Assembly: GCA_036426205.1 (NCBI GenBank)
Contig: WSYH01000267.1
Coordinates: 1 to 64,000, forward strand
Direction: 5' to 3'
DNA length: 64,000 bases
From: Ascaphus truei
Taxonomy: Eukaryota > Chordata > Amphibia > Anura > Ascaphidae
A model generated the notes under the pieces. The model saw nothing but the letters and a program-made list of their open reading frames with translations, did no database searches and was not told where the DNA came from. The position numbers were made by a program, and so were the translations under genes. Below are positions 35,002 to 46,366 of this stretch, piece by piece (the stretch's first letter is position 1; each line of letters begins with the position of its first letter).

Positions 35002-35154
35002 TGTATAACAAAAACCCCTATAACCCCTAACATCAATGATACTGTAGGCCGTCCCCTGGTGAGATGTATTTGCAGCAGAGAGAGAACCGCTGCTCTCTCT
35101 GCGCAAATATCGGCACATTAAAAAAATTTTAAAATACATTTTTATTCATAGTGT

Positions 35155-35230
35155 AGATGTGCAGGGGGTCTCTGGAGCTGAACCGTGTTGGTTTCAGGTC
35201 CGGGGACCCCCTGCTCCCCGAGATACAGCC
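35155..35230. repeat. Dispersed 'ctgaaccg' repeat, copy 3
   Basis: 'cagggggtctctggagctga' to 'ggaccccctgct', the most symmetrical copy. Confidence 0.55.
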
Positions 35231-35619
35231 CCCTTTATGAGGTGCCGGAACTACTAACAATTTTTTTCAAAGTGCGTGGTAAGCATCCATAACATTTTTA
35301 ATTTGGGTATATTGCCGCAAACAGGTGATAAAGAAGTGGAGCAGCAGTAGTAATGTGCATAATGAACGTAAATGGTACAGTATGTACAGTACTAAAATTA
35401 TTTGTATCTGTGTTAAAAAGAAATTAGTTTAAAACTACGTACTTCAAAATTGTATGGCAAAATAAACCTGGTATAATTCTGACAACCTCGGTTAATTAAT
35501 AAATGTAAGTATATACATTAGCACAATGTTAAATGTTTACAGTATGGCTATTATAAAATACTAGCATAATATACACCGATCTAGGAGATCTGAAAGGTTA
35601 GTAATGAAACATTACTCTT

Positions 35620-35965
35620 TGTTTTTAACCCTCCCTGTAACACCTTGCTGTGTCTTGTCCCCTCTTCCCCAACTGACTCTCTCCTCAATCCTGCCCTGCT
35701 CTCTTTTGAACTCTCTCCTCCCCTCTCTTTGCACTCCCTGCCTTACTTTTTCTGCTCCTCTCTGTGCCCACAACACTCCCTCCTCTCCTACGTATCTCAT
35801 CTGTTTCCACGTCCTCCTTGCTGTCTCTCTGTTTTATCCTCCTTCTCACCTTGCTGTCTCTCCTCCCCTGTCTTTGCACTCCCTGCCTTACTGTTTCTGC
35901 TCCTGTCTTTGCACCCTACATTCCCTCCTCTCTTACTTATCTCATCTTAGTATCTCATTTCTTGC
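35620..35965 (+). repeat. Pyrimidine-rich degenerate tandem repeat
   Basis: Units of roughly 70-130 bp with 'ctttgcactccctgccttac' at 35727 and 35872 and 'ctcctctcctacgtatctca'-like text. Frames across it are low complexity. Confidence 0.7.
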
Positions 35966-35969
35966 TTCG

Positions 35970-36400
35970 ACTAGTGGTGCAGATGGTGGCGCTGTTAGTG
36001 AGGAGCAGGTAGGTAGCTCAGTAACAGTTAGAAGGGGAAGCAGGGGCAATAGGGAGAGGCAGGCCAGTTCTGAGCTGACCCATCCCATAGATTTGCCGTG
36101 TTGAGTGAAGATATTGGGAGTGTCAGGGCAGAAATGGCAAGGCAGAAATTGCAAGGCGGGGGGAGACTGATTCCTCTAGCAGCCAGGGGAATAGTTCTTC
36201 CAGCACAGAGGAAACTCAGGATGCTCAGATACAAAGAAAGATTGTAGTGGTAGGGGACTCCATTATTAGGAAGGTAGATAGGTCAATCTGTTGCCGTGAC
36301 CGCATGAACAGAACAGTTTCTTGTCTCCCGGGTGCCTGGGTTCGGCACATTGCGGACCGGAGCCGTCTGCATATTGGACCAGTTTACAGGTACAAACAAA
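35970..36400 (+). pseudogene. LINE ORF1 fragment with SGNH/GDSL-type esterase start
   Basis: Frames read 'TSGADGGAVSEEQVGSS' and later 'KIVVVGDSIIRKVDRS' with 'CCRDRMNRTVSCLPGAWVRH'. The G-D-S block and 'CLPGA' block are typical of the esterase domain in CR1-type LINE ORF1. Broken and cut off after about 40 residues of the domain. Confidence 0.55.
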
Positions 36401-36667
36401 GGCAGGGGAGGCAATTCGATACAATGAAGCCATGTATTTGTTTATACATATTCAATAGCTCGTACAGGTTTGTTTTGTTATTAAAAACAGGTGGCATTGC
36501 TGCCATTATTATTATTTATTATTATTATTTTTTTAACAAAACAACGAAGAACCATTCCCTAGCCAAAAGCCTTTACTTTTTCCTCTTGATAACATGGTTT
36601 AATATGAAATCTGCTGGTGGCTTTCTATTTTAAAAAGGCAAGGTAAAATAAAACATTTCTGTGGCTC

Positions 36668-36811
36668 TTAAAAATGGCTTGTTAACATACTGTATGAGCA
36701 CCATACCAAGTTCCTTAAAAGTAAACTTCCAGGGTGTTTGCTACAGACTTCACTTTGAGCAGCACCCATTTTGACATAATACTTGAACCTATTTTGACAA
36801 ATAGAACAAGC

Positions 36812-36891
<80 letters not shown>

Positions 36892-37310
36892 AGACTGGAT
36901 GATTAGTGTCTCTCAATTTTATGAGCCTTAAATGCTCTAACATCCTGACCTTAAGGGCTCTAGTCGTCCTCCCCACATACCTCTTGCCACAACCACATGT
37001 TATTAGATAAATCACAAATTGACTTTTACAATTTATAAAACTGTTAATCTTAAATTCCTTGTTTGGTAATATATTCACACCATGTGGCGGTGGCAAGGCA
37101 AACTGGAAAAAACTTTTGGCAGGCTTCATGTGTTTACATGCACTACAAGAGCCACATTTGAAGGAACCCCTAGTGATAAAAGGTTTTTTGAGACCAGAAG
37201 ATTTGAGTTCACTTGGTGAAACATGAGATCCAATTGTTCTCGCTCTACGATATACAAAAGTAGGACCAGAATCCACATATTTTTTAAGGACAGGGTCCAT
37301 GGATAAGACA
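36668..37310 (-). pseudogene. Penelope-like element fragment: zinc linker and GIY-YIG endonuclease
   Basis: Minus-strand frame from 37300. Residues 45-57 are 'GSFKCGSCSACKH', the Cys/His linker found between RT and nuclease in Penelope proteins. Residues 95-124 are 'FVIYLITCGCGKRYVGRTTR' followed by 'ALKVRMLEHL', a GIY-YIG nuclease with the Y...Y-V-G core, the conserved Arg and Glu/His. At about residue 139 the frame enters a (GT)n array, and what follows does not look like the family. The RT domain is missing upstream. A dead fragment. Confidence 0.8.
36814..36888 (+). repeat. (GT)n microsatellite
   Basis: About 37 uninterrupted GT units inside the Penelope GIY-YIG frame. Confidence 0.97.
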
Positions 37311-37414
37311 TTCCAATGTTAATCATTTTTTTGTCCTGGGTTCTTCCTGCTCCGTTTGTGCTGGTGCGCTTTTTGGTCTCCCTTTTCCCTGTATTGCATT
37401 GAGTAGCTGCACAG

Positions 37415-37640
37415 CCTGCCTGCCTGCCCTACCAGGATGTGAGTACTTGTATATTTTTCAGGGGAACCTGCCAATGAGACTGATGGTGAGTGGGTTGCAC
37501 CACACACCACCTGTCTTCAGGAGGATAGTACCCATTATATGACACAATAGGTACTATATCAATTGTTAGTACCCTGGTACAGTGGTCTGGCTTATTATCA
37601 TTTTGAGATATACCTGCATTTGAGCGCTTCAGCTATTTTC
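37415..37640. repeat. Segment repeated at 41209-41435
   Basis: 'gcaccacacaccacctgtct' and 'caggaggatagtacccatta' occur in both. In the second copy it is joined directly to the equivalent of 39412. Confidence 0.8.
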
Positions 37641-37769
37641 CATACTGTAAGGCAAGGTAAGCAGTAAATTGAGGTGTGGATTCCTTACATTACTGTAGCT
37701 GTGGAATGGGACATTTTGTCATGGCCGTTTCACCACGATCAAGTAGCCACCGGCGTTCAGACAGACCCT

Positions 37770-37965
37770 CTGGGGGGCACGGAACTGTGGGGAGGGATTG
37801 GACAGTGGGAGGACACTGGACTGTGAGGGGGATTGGACTTTGGGGGAGCGTGGGAATGTGGGGGGGCACTGGACTGGTGCTGGCACAGGACTTTGGGGAA
37901 ACATGGGACTGGGGGGGGGGCATGGGACTCTAAGGAGGCACGGAACTGTGGGGGCCCCTCGTTCA
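37770..37965 (+). repeat. G-rich minisatellite, ~25-bp degenerate unit
   Basis: Units around 'ggactgtggggggg' and 'ggcactggactg'. Frames on both strands are repeat artefacts. Confidence 0.8.
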
Positions 37966-38009
37966 CCTCAGGGTTTTAACATATATATATGTTAAACTAT
38001 ACAAGGTGT

Positions 38010-38500
38010 TATAATTATAACACATAAGGAGGGGAGAGGGGCAGCCAATATCCCCTAACTGTTTCCCTCTCTGCTTCTGCTCTGTCTATATATACACTGT
38101 ACCTTTCATTTTCCCACCCAAACTCCCTAGCCACGCCCTCCCTCTGGCCTGCCCAATCACAGCACTCTGCCCACCTCCCCAGCAGCTGCTCCTCAGCCAA
38201 TCGCCTGAAACCTGTCCCACATCTGCCTGGTATCACAAAGCTCACTTTCCCGCCAAAACGGAAACCAAATCAAATCATATATATACTGTACATAGTGTTT
38301 TATGCTGTCGCAGAATGGCGACGGGGTTTAAACGTCAACGTCATTAATACGTTTATCACAATAACAATATGTATCGCAATAGAGAAACCACGTCAGAGAA
38401 TGTTCTAGTAAATCTATAGAAAATATAATTTCTTAAAGACACATTTTATTCTTCAAGCAGCAGAACTGGTGACACTTTGTGTTTTTTTAATTGGTTTGAA
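38010..38500. other. No gene recognised
   Basis: Unassigned, with TATATATA patches near 38085 and 38276. Confidence 0.4.
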
Positions 38501-38502
38501 GC

Positions 38503-38554
38503 AGGGGGTCTCCTGAGCTGAACCGGGTTAATTGCAGCACCAGGGATCCCCTGC

Positions 38555-38601
<47 letters not shown>
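38503..38601. repeat. 'ctgaaccg' repeat copy 4 joined to (GT)n
   Basis: The dispersed repeat at 38503-38555 runs into a GT array at 38555-38601. Confidence 0.7.
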
Positions 38602-38602
<1 letters not shown>

Positions 38603-38770
38603 AAATGGAAATATTAGTGTGCTCATTTGCATGTCTTAGACAGGTCTGTAACCCTGCCTTCACCATTATCACCCAGCATACAGTGCTTCCACTGCAGAAG
38701 GGATTCTGGGAAATGACATGCAAAAGAGCATACAATGCCACCTTTAGCTTCAAATCCATTTTGACGTGTA
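38602..38770. mobile_element. Foldback MITE arm related to 4250-4425
   Basis: Same sequence as the right arm and flank of the 4143 element ('cagcatacagtgcttccact', 'ttcaaatccattttgac'). Its left arm is replaced by the GT array. Confidence 0.7.
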
Positions 38771-38814
38771 TGTATCTCTCTCTATCCATCTAACTATTTC
38801 TTAGTGCTGACATG

Positions 38815-38975
38815 GAGTCCCTGCTCCGTAGAGCTTACAATCTAATTTTGGTGCAGGGAGGCACAGGGAGATGGTGACTTGCCCAAGGTCACAAGGAGAT
38901 CTGCCATTGGGATTTAAACCAGACTCCCCTGCTGTAAAGGCAGTGACATTACCCCCTGAGCTGCACCTTCCGCCC
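38815..38975 (-). repeat. MIR/CORE-SINE-like repeat
   Basis: 'gtgacttgcccaaggtcaca' followed by 'ggatttaaacc' is the minus-strand signature of MIR-type SINEs; 'gagcttacaatctaa' precedes it. Confidence 0.45.
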
Positions 38976-39411
38976 ATAATAGCAGAGCAGTGTCAGCTTT
39001 ACAAGTGTAGCACCACTTGGCAATATCTTTTGCATTTACAAAGGGGGAATTGCCTGTGCTATTTCTGTTCAAAATACAATTGTAACAACCTGAATTGTGG
39101 GGCCGCCTGGAAATCAAGGTGGCATCATCACGGGCAGGATGACCATTCAATAGGACCCAATTTGCAATGCATTTTATTTAAAAACAAAAAATTAAAATCT
39201 GGAGTTATTTTGTTGCAATTGTGCAATGTAAAAATGTAGCATTTTCATAAAAGGTGACGGCTTTTACTTGGACTAAAAATACAAATATTAAAACGGGCGT
39301 CCGTCAGATTGTATTCGGACCAATCTATGCTCGCCTTCCAAGTGGGGCTCAAAAACTTGTTCTAATGATATCTGTCAGAGGCGAGCAAATCATTTGCTGC
39401 CAAATTTTAGC
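38976..39411. other. No gene recognised
   Basis: Unassigned non-coding sequence. Confidence 0.4.
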
Positions 39412-39855
39412 TATTCATTTATTAACCAGAGTTTTTCTATATACTGTAATTCCATTTAGTGGCCCCTGCTGCAATTTGTGAATTTCTGGGTGATCACAGA
39501 TGATTTATTTATGATTAAAAAAAAAATTTTTTGTTATCCACTGTTCCTCTTTACAATTCATTCAATTAAACAAAACATAATAACACACGTGTTAGTGCAA
39601 AAGCATGGCGACAATTTGTGTATCTGGACTTTGAGCCCTCCTCTTATGGTAAATGCAATGCTATAATTATTTAGCGCCATCTAGTGGGGCGCTGGTGCAT
39701 CACTACGTATAAGGCTCTTATTCAGTAACCTGTGAAGCAGCTTCCTTGTACTGGAGAAAATAACGCTTTATTCAAATGACTGGGACTAAAATCTTCTCCA
39801 TTTGAGGGATGCGGACTCAGCATGTTAAATAAGAGCCTACGGGGCTCATTTTATA

Positions 39856-40761
39856 TGTTGCCATGTGTAAAATTGGTGTACATATCTCTTACTCCTGCTG
39901 ACAGTAAGGCCTGGTAAGTTATGGGCATGCCAGCAGTTATCATGGAGGTTTGCCCTCACACCCTGGTGAGGTGTCATATGTCCCATAGGAAGTGACAACA
40001 TGCTGTGTGTCTACGGTTAGTGACATCAGAGATGTGCCTGTTCCTAGGTGATATAAGACACAGCACTGTCTAAAGTTAATTGAGTTCCTGTTGTTGTGCT
40101 GCCTCTGTTCAGTAAGAGGCACATGGAGGTCTGCAACATTGTTGCAGTAGTCAGATGCAGAGCTGTGAGTCTAGCAGCACAGGGCAGACAGAGAAAAGCT
40201 GTTGGAGGTTATGTAAGAGCTATGAGACAAGGAGCAAGTCTGAGTGCAGCTTGGGAGGAGACAGCTTATAAGACTGTGACCAGGGACCTGGCACAGGGAC
40301 TATCTCCTTAAGGGGAGATAGGGAATCCACCAATTAAGGGAAGACATACCTTTCAAAGGGAAGTGCGGTGAACATGGGAGGGTAAGAATACCCCATTGTG
40401 GAGGGCAGCTGGCCCACCGTACTAATAAAGATGTTCCTGATTAACAACACTCTCGTGTGCAAGTGTGGAGTTATTGCACAGAGAGAAGCACCACAGAGGA
40501 GTTCCTCATCAGATTCATCCCCAAGCGGACGCTGGGATCCTGATGAGGTGGAGGCGCTGCACTGGATATAGGTAGGACTCAGCACACTACCTCAGCTGCC
40601 TGTCTGAGTTGGCAAATCCCCACACACCATCATGTGGGAGACTCAGGAGTCCTGTTGCCAACAGGTGCACCACCAGACATCACACTGTAATGGGGACTGG
40701 TTAGACCACAGGGGCCAATATGAGATTGGGTGGGTCAGGCCGGTTCAGAAAACCCGTTACA
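39856..40761 (+). mobile_element. 5' LTR of non-autonomous LTR retrotransposon
   Basis: 906 bp, TGTTG...TTACA. A TATA sequence flanks it on the left and follows the 3' LTR at 47477, a plausible 4-bp target duplication. It contains AATAAA at about 40424 and an internal 'ggtggaggcgctgcac' at about 40550. Immediately followed by 'attggaggcgctgctgagat', the primer-binding site. Confidence 0.8.
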
Positions 40762-41205
40762 ATTGGAGGCGCTGCTGAGATAGACCTGTCAACAGGACAG
40801 GCTTTTGCTAGGTCACTTGGAAACAGGGAGAGTGTCTGCTGCCACTTTGTGCTGCGTTGGGACGGACCTAGGGGTAGTCAGGGGGCTGATGGAGTTTGTC
40901 AGTTCGCAGGGACGACCTAGGGGCCTGAAAGGAGTGAGGGGTTTGGAGCCGGGCTATAGCTGACCGAGTCACCTTGAGGCAGTGCTAGTTGGTAGGATGC
41001 CTAAAGGGATAGCCTGTTAACGTGGTCAGGAATCCTGGAGAGGGTCTGCGCTAGGCTGACCAAGATAGGTAGACGCCCAAGTACTGTATGGAAGCCCCAG
41101 AGTACTCTAGCCCATTCCAGATCACTTACCGAAGGGAGCACAGACTGGGAGGAAGGAGATACAGCAGACACTGAGAGAGTGAGCCTAGCCTGAGGTAGAG
41201 TAGCG
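40762..41205 (+). mobile_element. Internal leader of the LTR element (first copy)
   Basis: Non-coding leader after the primer-binding site, repeated at 42793-43235. Its end at about 41205 is where the noisy duplicate begins, so this may be a contig end. Confidence 0.6.
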
Positions 41206-42455
41206 GCACAGGCATGCTGCCTGCCCTAACCAGGATGTGAGTATTTGCAATTTTTTCAGGGGAACCCTGCCAATGGAGACATATGTTGAGTGGTTGCACC
41301 ACACACCACCTGTCCTTCAGGAGGATAGTACCCATTATATGACACAATAGGTACTCAACAATTGTTAGTACCCTGGTTACAGTTGGTCTGGCCTTATATC
41401 ATTTTGAGTTACCTGCATTGAGCGGCGCTCACGCTATTTCCATATTCATTTATTAACCAGAGTTTTTCTATATACTTAATTCCATTTAGTGGCCCCTGGT
41501 GAAGTTTTGTGAATTTCTGGGTGGTCACAGATTTATTTATGATTTAAATTTTTTTTTTGTTATCCACTGTTTCTCTTTACAATTCGTTCAATTAACAAAA
41601 CATAATAACACACGTGTTAGTGCAAAAGCATGGCGACAATTTGTATCTGACTTTGAGCCCCCCTCTTATGGTAAATGCAAGCTATAATATTTAGCGCCAT
41701 CTATGGGGCGCTGGTGCATCACTACTTATAAGGCCTTATTCGTACCTGTGAAGCAGCTTCCTGTTACTGGAGAAAATAACGCTTTATTCAATGACTGGGT
41801 ACTAAAATCTTCTCCATTTGAGGGGATGCGGACTCAGCATGTTAAATAAAAGCCTACGGGCTCATTTTATTGTGGCCATTTGTAAAATTGGCTGTACATA
41901 TCTCTTACTCTGCTCTGCCTGACGTAAGGCCTGGTAAGTTATGGGCATGCCAGCAGTTATCATGGAGGTTTGCCCTCACCCTGGTGAGGTGTGTCATATG
42001 TCCCATAGGAAGTGACAACATGCTGTGTTCTCTACGTTAGTGACATCAGAGATGTGCCTGTTTCCGGTTGATATAAGACACAGCACTGTCTAACAGTTAA
42101 TTGGTTCCTGTTGTTGTGCTGCCTCTGTTCAGGTAAGAGGCAATTGGAGGTCGTGCAACATTGTTTGCAGAGTCAGATGCAAGCTGTGAGTCTAGCAGCA
42201 CAGGGCAAGAGAGAAAAGCTGTTGGACGGTTTGTAAGAGCTATGAGACAAGGAGCAAGTCTGGAGTGCAGGCTTGGGAGGAGACAGCTTTATAGACTGTG
42301 ACCAGGGACCTGGCACAGGGACTATCTCCTTAAGGGGAGATAGGGAATCCACCACAATTAAGGGAAACATACCTTTCAAAGGGAGTGCGGGTGAACGATG
42401 GAGGCTAAGAATACCCCATTGTGGAGGCAGCTGGCCCACCGTACTATAAAGTTNN
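41206..42455 (+). other. Low-accuracy duplicate of 37415-37640 plus 39412-40430, ending in an N gap
   Basis: 41209-41435 matches 37415-37640 and 41436 onward matches 39412 onward. It differs by many single-base insertions and deletions, in and out of homopolymers. Two N bases sit at 42454-42455, after which the match to the first copy becomes clean. This pattern is what an uncorrected long read used to fill a gap looks like. Confidence 0.7.
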
Positions 42456-42792
42456 ATAAAGATGTTCCTGATTAACAACACTCTCGTGTGCAAGTGTGGA
42501 GTTATTGCACAGAGAGAAGCACCACAGAGGAGTTCCTCATCAGATTCATCCCCAAGCGGACGCTGGGATCCTGATGAGGTGGAGGCGCTGTACTGGATAT
42601 AGGTAGGACTCAGCACACTACCTCAGCTGCCTGTCTGGGTTGGCAAATCCCCACACAACATCATGTGGGAGACTCAGGAGTCCTGTTGCCAACAGGTGCA
42701 CCACCAGACATCACACTGTAATGGGGACTGGTTAGACCACAGGGGAAAATATGAGATTGGGTGGGTCAGGCTAGTCCAGAAAATCCGTTACA
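41871..42792 (+). mobile_element. Second copy of the 5' LTR, split by the N gap
   Basis: TGTGG...TTACA, aligned to 39856-40761; left half noisy, right half (from 42456) clean. Followed by 'tttggaggcgctgctgagat'. May be the same LTR as at 39856, represented twice through an assembly error. Confidence 0.65.
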
Positions 42793-43328
42793 TTTGGAGG
42801 CGCTGCTGAGATAGACCTGTCAACAGGACAGGCTTTTGCTAGGTCACTTGGAAACAGGGAGAAGTGCCTGCTGCCACTTTGTGCTGCGTTGGGACGGACC
42901 TAGGGGCAGTCAGGTGGCTGATGGCGTATGTCAGTTCGCAGGGACGACCTAGGGGCCTGAAAGGAGTGGGGGGTTTGGAGCCGGGCTATAGCTGTCCTAG
43001 TCACCTTGAGGTAGTGCTAGTTGGTAGGATGCCAGAAGGGATAGCCTGTTAACGTGGTCAGGAATCCTGGAGAGGGAACTGCGCTAGGCTAACCAAGACA
43101 GGTAGACGCCCCAGTACTGCATGGAAGCCCCAGAGTACTCTAGCCCATTCCAGACCACTCACCGTAGGGAGCACAGACTGGGAGGAAGGAGATACAGCAG
43201 ACACTGAGAGAGTGAGCCTAGCCTGAGGTAGTGCAACACGAGTCCAGCCTACATTAGGTACACAAGGTGGTGCATCAGGGCAATCTTTATTGTACCGGTG
43301 TGGTGGCTGCCCCGCAGAGAGGAGCCCC

Positions 43329-44555
43329 ATGTACGATAACTATTACGAGAGAATGGCGACCGCAAGAATGGAGGATCCGCGCGGTGCGGATAGTCCAAAA
43401 TGGCGACCGGAGGCTGATGGAGAGAGCGCACATGGTGTGTGTGCGGGTGAAGAGCATGCTACGGAAATGACGTTCACGAGCCTGCTGTGGAGTGGTGCTA
43501 AGGCTGTAGCCGCACCGTTTTGGTCCTACCTATGGCCGCAGGGTACTACCCTGGAGGACATTGTTGTAACAAGTGGAGAACATTGTGAGAGTGACTGTCA
43601 GTCGACATACAAACAGATGAACGCTACCTCATTCATTGAACAGACTGACAGTGCAACCCAAAATGGCGGCTCCCGCTTCCCTGGGAGACCGTGTGGGCCG
43701 AGTGCAGAGAATTCTGCAAATGCAAAACTTGCAGAGAGTTGGCCAGGAGTGGCGCCAACAGGAAAACCCTGCCCTCTTGGGGGGTATGGCACGAAAGCTG
43801 AGGCCGTGCCCTCATGGACAGTGACCAGCTCAGCCCCCGTGTTGAGCCAACCGATTAGTCTGTGGGACCCTCCCCTAATCTCAACCAGGGGGAGTGGGTT
43901 CCAATTGTGCCCCGTGGGCATGAATCCGGCGAGCCAAGGAACTGGCGCCCTGATGGCACAACTACCTGAAATAGTTCCGGCCTCGGGAGTGTCGTGCAAA
44001 AAGGAGGGATACTTTGCACGCAAGGCAGCTGAAAGAAAGCGGCTGGAATTGGCGGCAAAAGCAGAACCCCACCCAGTTGGGGATAAGGGCGCGAAAGCTG
44101 TGACTGCGGCCACTAGGACTGAAAGAGGTGCGGCCTTAATTAAAGGACATCCTATCCCGTTGTGGGACCCGCCCATAATCTCAACCAGGGGGAGTGGTTT
44201 CCAATTATGCCCCGTGGGCATGAATCCAGCGGAGCAAGGAACTGGTGAGCCGGCCGCACCCTTACAGAATGTAATCCCTGTAATTGCTGCTGCTTGTGAG
44301 GGACAGGATAAAGAGACTGAGCAAATTTGGCCGGGGATGGCGCCAAATAAGGAGTGGTGCTCGGGTGTTGGCGCGAAACCTGAGGCCGCGCCCCCCAGGA
44401 CTGTGAAAAGTTCAGCCCCTGTGCCGGGGCATCCAATTAACTTGTGGGACCCTCCCCAAATATTCACCAGGGGGAGGGGTCTCTATCTCTGCCAGGCAAG
44501 ACCCGAGTTGTCTGAGGGAGGAGCTGGGGGTGAGCTTCCTGGCCCACAGTTGTGA
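43329..44555 (+). CDS. Uncharacterised ORF with three ~95-residue internal repeats (non-autonomous LTR element)
   Basis: 408 codons from the ATG at 43329; the frame is open from 43290. It contains three copies of a module centred on 'LWDPPLISTRGSGFQLCPVG' (starts near 43859, 44159 and 44438). Each is preceded by a Pro/Ala-rich segment with 'WPGVAP' or 'WPGMAP' and 'K-x-EA-x-P'. The third copy is shorter. No RT, protease, integrase or zinc-knuckle motif. It ends with TGA at 44553-44555 and the same frame reopens at once. It lies between two LTRs, so it belongs to the element rather than to the host. The function is unknown; a gag substitute or cargo protein are the options. Confidence 0.6.
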   Translation: MYDNYYERMATARMEDPRGADSPKWRPEADGESAHGVCAGEEHATEMTFTSLLWSGAKAVAAPFWSYLWPQGTTLEDIVVTSGEHCESDCQSTYKQMNATSFIEQTDSATQNGGSRFPGRPCGPSAENSANAKLAESWPGVAPTGKPCPLGGYGTKAEAVPSWTVTSSAPVLSQPISLWDPPLISTRGSGFQLCPVGMNPASQGTGALMAQLPEIVPASGVSCKKEGYFARKAAERKRLELAAKAEPHPVGDKGAKAVTAATRTERGAALIKGHPIPLWDPPIISTRGSGFQLCPVGMNPAEQGTGEPAAPLQNVIPVIAAACEGQDKETEQIWPGMAPNKEWCSGVGAKPEAAPPRTVKSSAPVPGHPINLWDPPQIFTRGRGLYLCQARPELSEGGAGGELPGPQL

Positions 44556-45695
44556 GCTGGTGAACAGGAGAGACCATTGTGCAAAGTGTCTCCCGTAACC
44601 AGCGCAACAAAGAGCGAGATGGACATTGGGGTATATCCCTATTCATTGCCAGGAGGCTCCCTGGTAGTCAAGGCGGGAACGGACACAGCCATGCTGACGG
44701 CTGAAGCCCCGCGTGCGGCCTGCACCGAACCAGTTGATCCCGGAGAATTGGGATCGCTCCTAATGATCGCAATGGAGCCTAGAGAGAAAGGGGTCTACAA
44801 CCGCTGTGAGAACCCGGAACCTCACCGTCGGTCCCCTGCGGAAGTGCCACTACTAGCGTCGGAGTCTGCTTCATCGGACGAGGAGCAGGCAAGCCCGACA
44901 TCGGTGGTGATGCGCCTACCGGCGGACCACTACAGCGGTGCTGAAAAAGAACCAGCACTTACCTGTGTCGCAGCGGAGCGGAGTCTCGAGGTGCCGAGAT
45001 CGCCTGTGCGGAGACAACCGGACCGGCGGAGTCCCACAGCCGTGGTGACTTACAGCGCGGAAGGAGGAGAAGATCCCATCCTGAGCCGACGGAGCGGTGA
45101 GATACATCCTTACCTTCCCCAGGCGCCGGTGGTGGCAACGGCGGAGGAAGGCCTAGCCCAGGCCCGAGCGGAGCGGAGAGCAGAACCATCACTTCCGGCG
45201 GCGGATGTCGTTGTGGAGGAAGAGATCCCGCATGGGGATCCATCGCAAGATGGCGGAGTATCCGGTTCCGGTGATGATGTCATTTCCGGCGGAGGTAGCA
45301 GAACGACCAGAGAGAGAACCACAATGCCTCGGCGATCGGGCAGTGCTTCCCGATCACCTGTGTCAACAAAGAGCTGGCAGGCTGCGAGGAGAGCTGAGAC
45401 GGGTGAGGCCCAACCAGCGGCACGTCCGCACAATGATACGGGACTATCCGAAGGCAGAGAGCGGGTCGGAACCCCGTGGATGCCCATTTCCTGTCCCTAT
45501 GCCCAACCCCATGCCCTAGCTAAAGCCCCTGTCCCTGTCACCTTTTCCTGTGGGCCCACATCCAGTTTGGGAGGGAATCGGTTGAGGAACGGACTGGGAG
45601 AGAGACTGAAAACAGCTATGCCTGATGGTGGGTCGAGGGGTGAGGGCAGTTGGGAAAAGTATCCGAGTGCCGATGGGTACCCAGTGTGGCCGTAG
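44556..45695 (+). CDS. Second ORF of non-autonomous LTR element, same frame after TGA
   Basis: Open in the same frame as the preceding ORF, first ATG within 'SEMDIGVYPY'. About 370 codons, acidic then Arg/Ser-rich ('RRQPDRRSPTAVV', 'GSASRSPVSTKS'), low complexity and probably disordered. No enzyme motif. The single TGA between the ORFs could be a mutation or a readthrough site. Ends TAG at 45693-45695. Confidence 0.5.
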   Translation, partial: AGEQERPLCKVSPVTSATKSEMDIGVYPYSLPGGSLVVKAGTDTAMLTAEAPRAACTEPVDPGELGSLLMIAMEPREKGVYNRCENPEPHRRSPAEVPLLASESASSDEEQASPTSVVMRLPADHYSGAEKEPALTCVAAERSLEVPRSPVRRQPDRRSPTAVVTYSAEGGEDPILSRRSGEIHPYLPQAPVVATAEEGLAQARAERRAEPSLPAADVVVEEEIPHGDPSQDGGVSGSGDDVISGGGSRTTRERTTMPRRSGSASRSPVSTKSWQAARRAETGEAQPAARPHNDTGLSEGRERVGTPWMPISCPYAQPHALAKAPVPVTFSCGPTSSLGGNRLRNGLGERLKTAMPDGGSRGEGSWEKYPSADGYPVWP

Positions 45696-45782
45696 TTAAG
45701 TCTCAGGATAGCTCCAAACAAGAGAGGTGGTCTAGGCCTCTTTCATCAAGGACCTCTGGGGTATCTTCTTGGGGGGATACAT

Positions 45783-46366
45783 AGGAGGGGGACTCACTAG
45801 AGTGGGGGTCTGAGGAACGTAAGGAGACCCGATGGTGGGCTCCCTTATTTGAGGGATACGTGGGGTGGATGGACCGCACACGGTTCTTACTACAGAAAGA
45901 GGACGTAGTGGACTATTGGTGGGCGGTGGGGGAATTTACACCGGCCCAGAGGAAGAGGGAGATGCAGGAACGATGGTTTCAGATATGTCAGCATAATATA
46001 GAGCCTATGGGGCCTGGGATATTATCTGACCCCGTGGACACAGACGAGCCCCTATCATGGGTGTTACCAGGGAGAGCAGGGAACGTCAACCTAACTAGGA
46101 GCAGCCGGGCCGAGAGGGCTATTATAGCCAAGTACAAACACTCGCATGGCCTGGAATACCCATACGTCCCTGAGCCCCTCATGGAGGGAGAAATTGAGTT
46201 TAAGATGGGTTCCACTGGTGAGGATAGGGGATATGGCACTGATGAGGAGGAAGGATCAGGGGAAGAAGATTGGGATCCTGGCGGGTTACCTAAGAAGTGT
46301 CACCCAGAGGGTTACAGCATTGCTGCTTTAAACCCAGTGGACCATGCTGTGTGCAGGCCACCTTAA
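45783..46366 (+). CDS. Third ORF of non-autonomous LTR element
   Basis: Different frame from the previous ORF. Open from after a TAG at about 45780; the first ATG is at 45872, within 'VGWMDRTRFLLQKEDVVDYW'. It looks like a folded helical domain ('EFTPAQRKREMQERWFQICQ'), then an acidic Gly/Glu tail, ending at 46364-46366. No match recognised. Upstream codons in this frame also read sensibly ('RWWAPLFEGY'), so it may be the end of one long ORF broken by a frameshift near 45690. Confidence 0.5.

Noticed and set aside
43598..44467. 289-codon minus-strand frame
   Set aside because: Shadow of the three-repeat plus-strand ORF of the LTR element.
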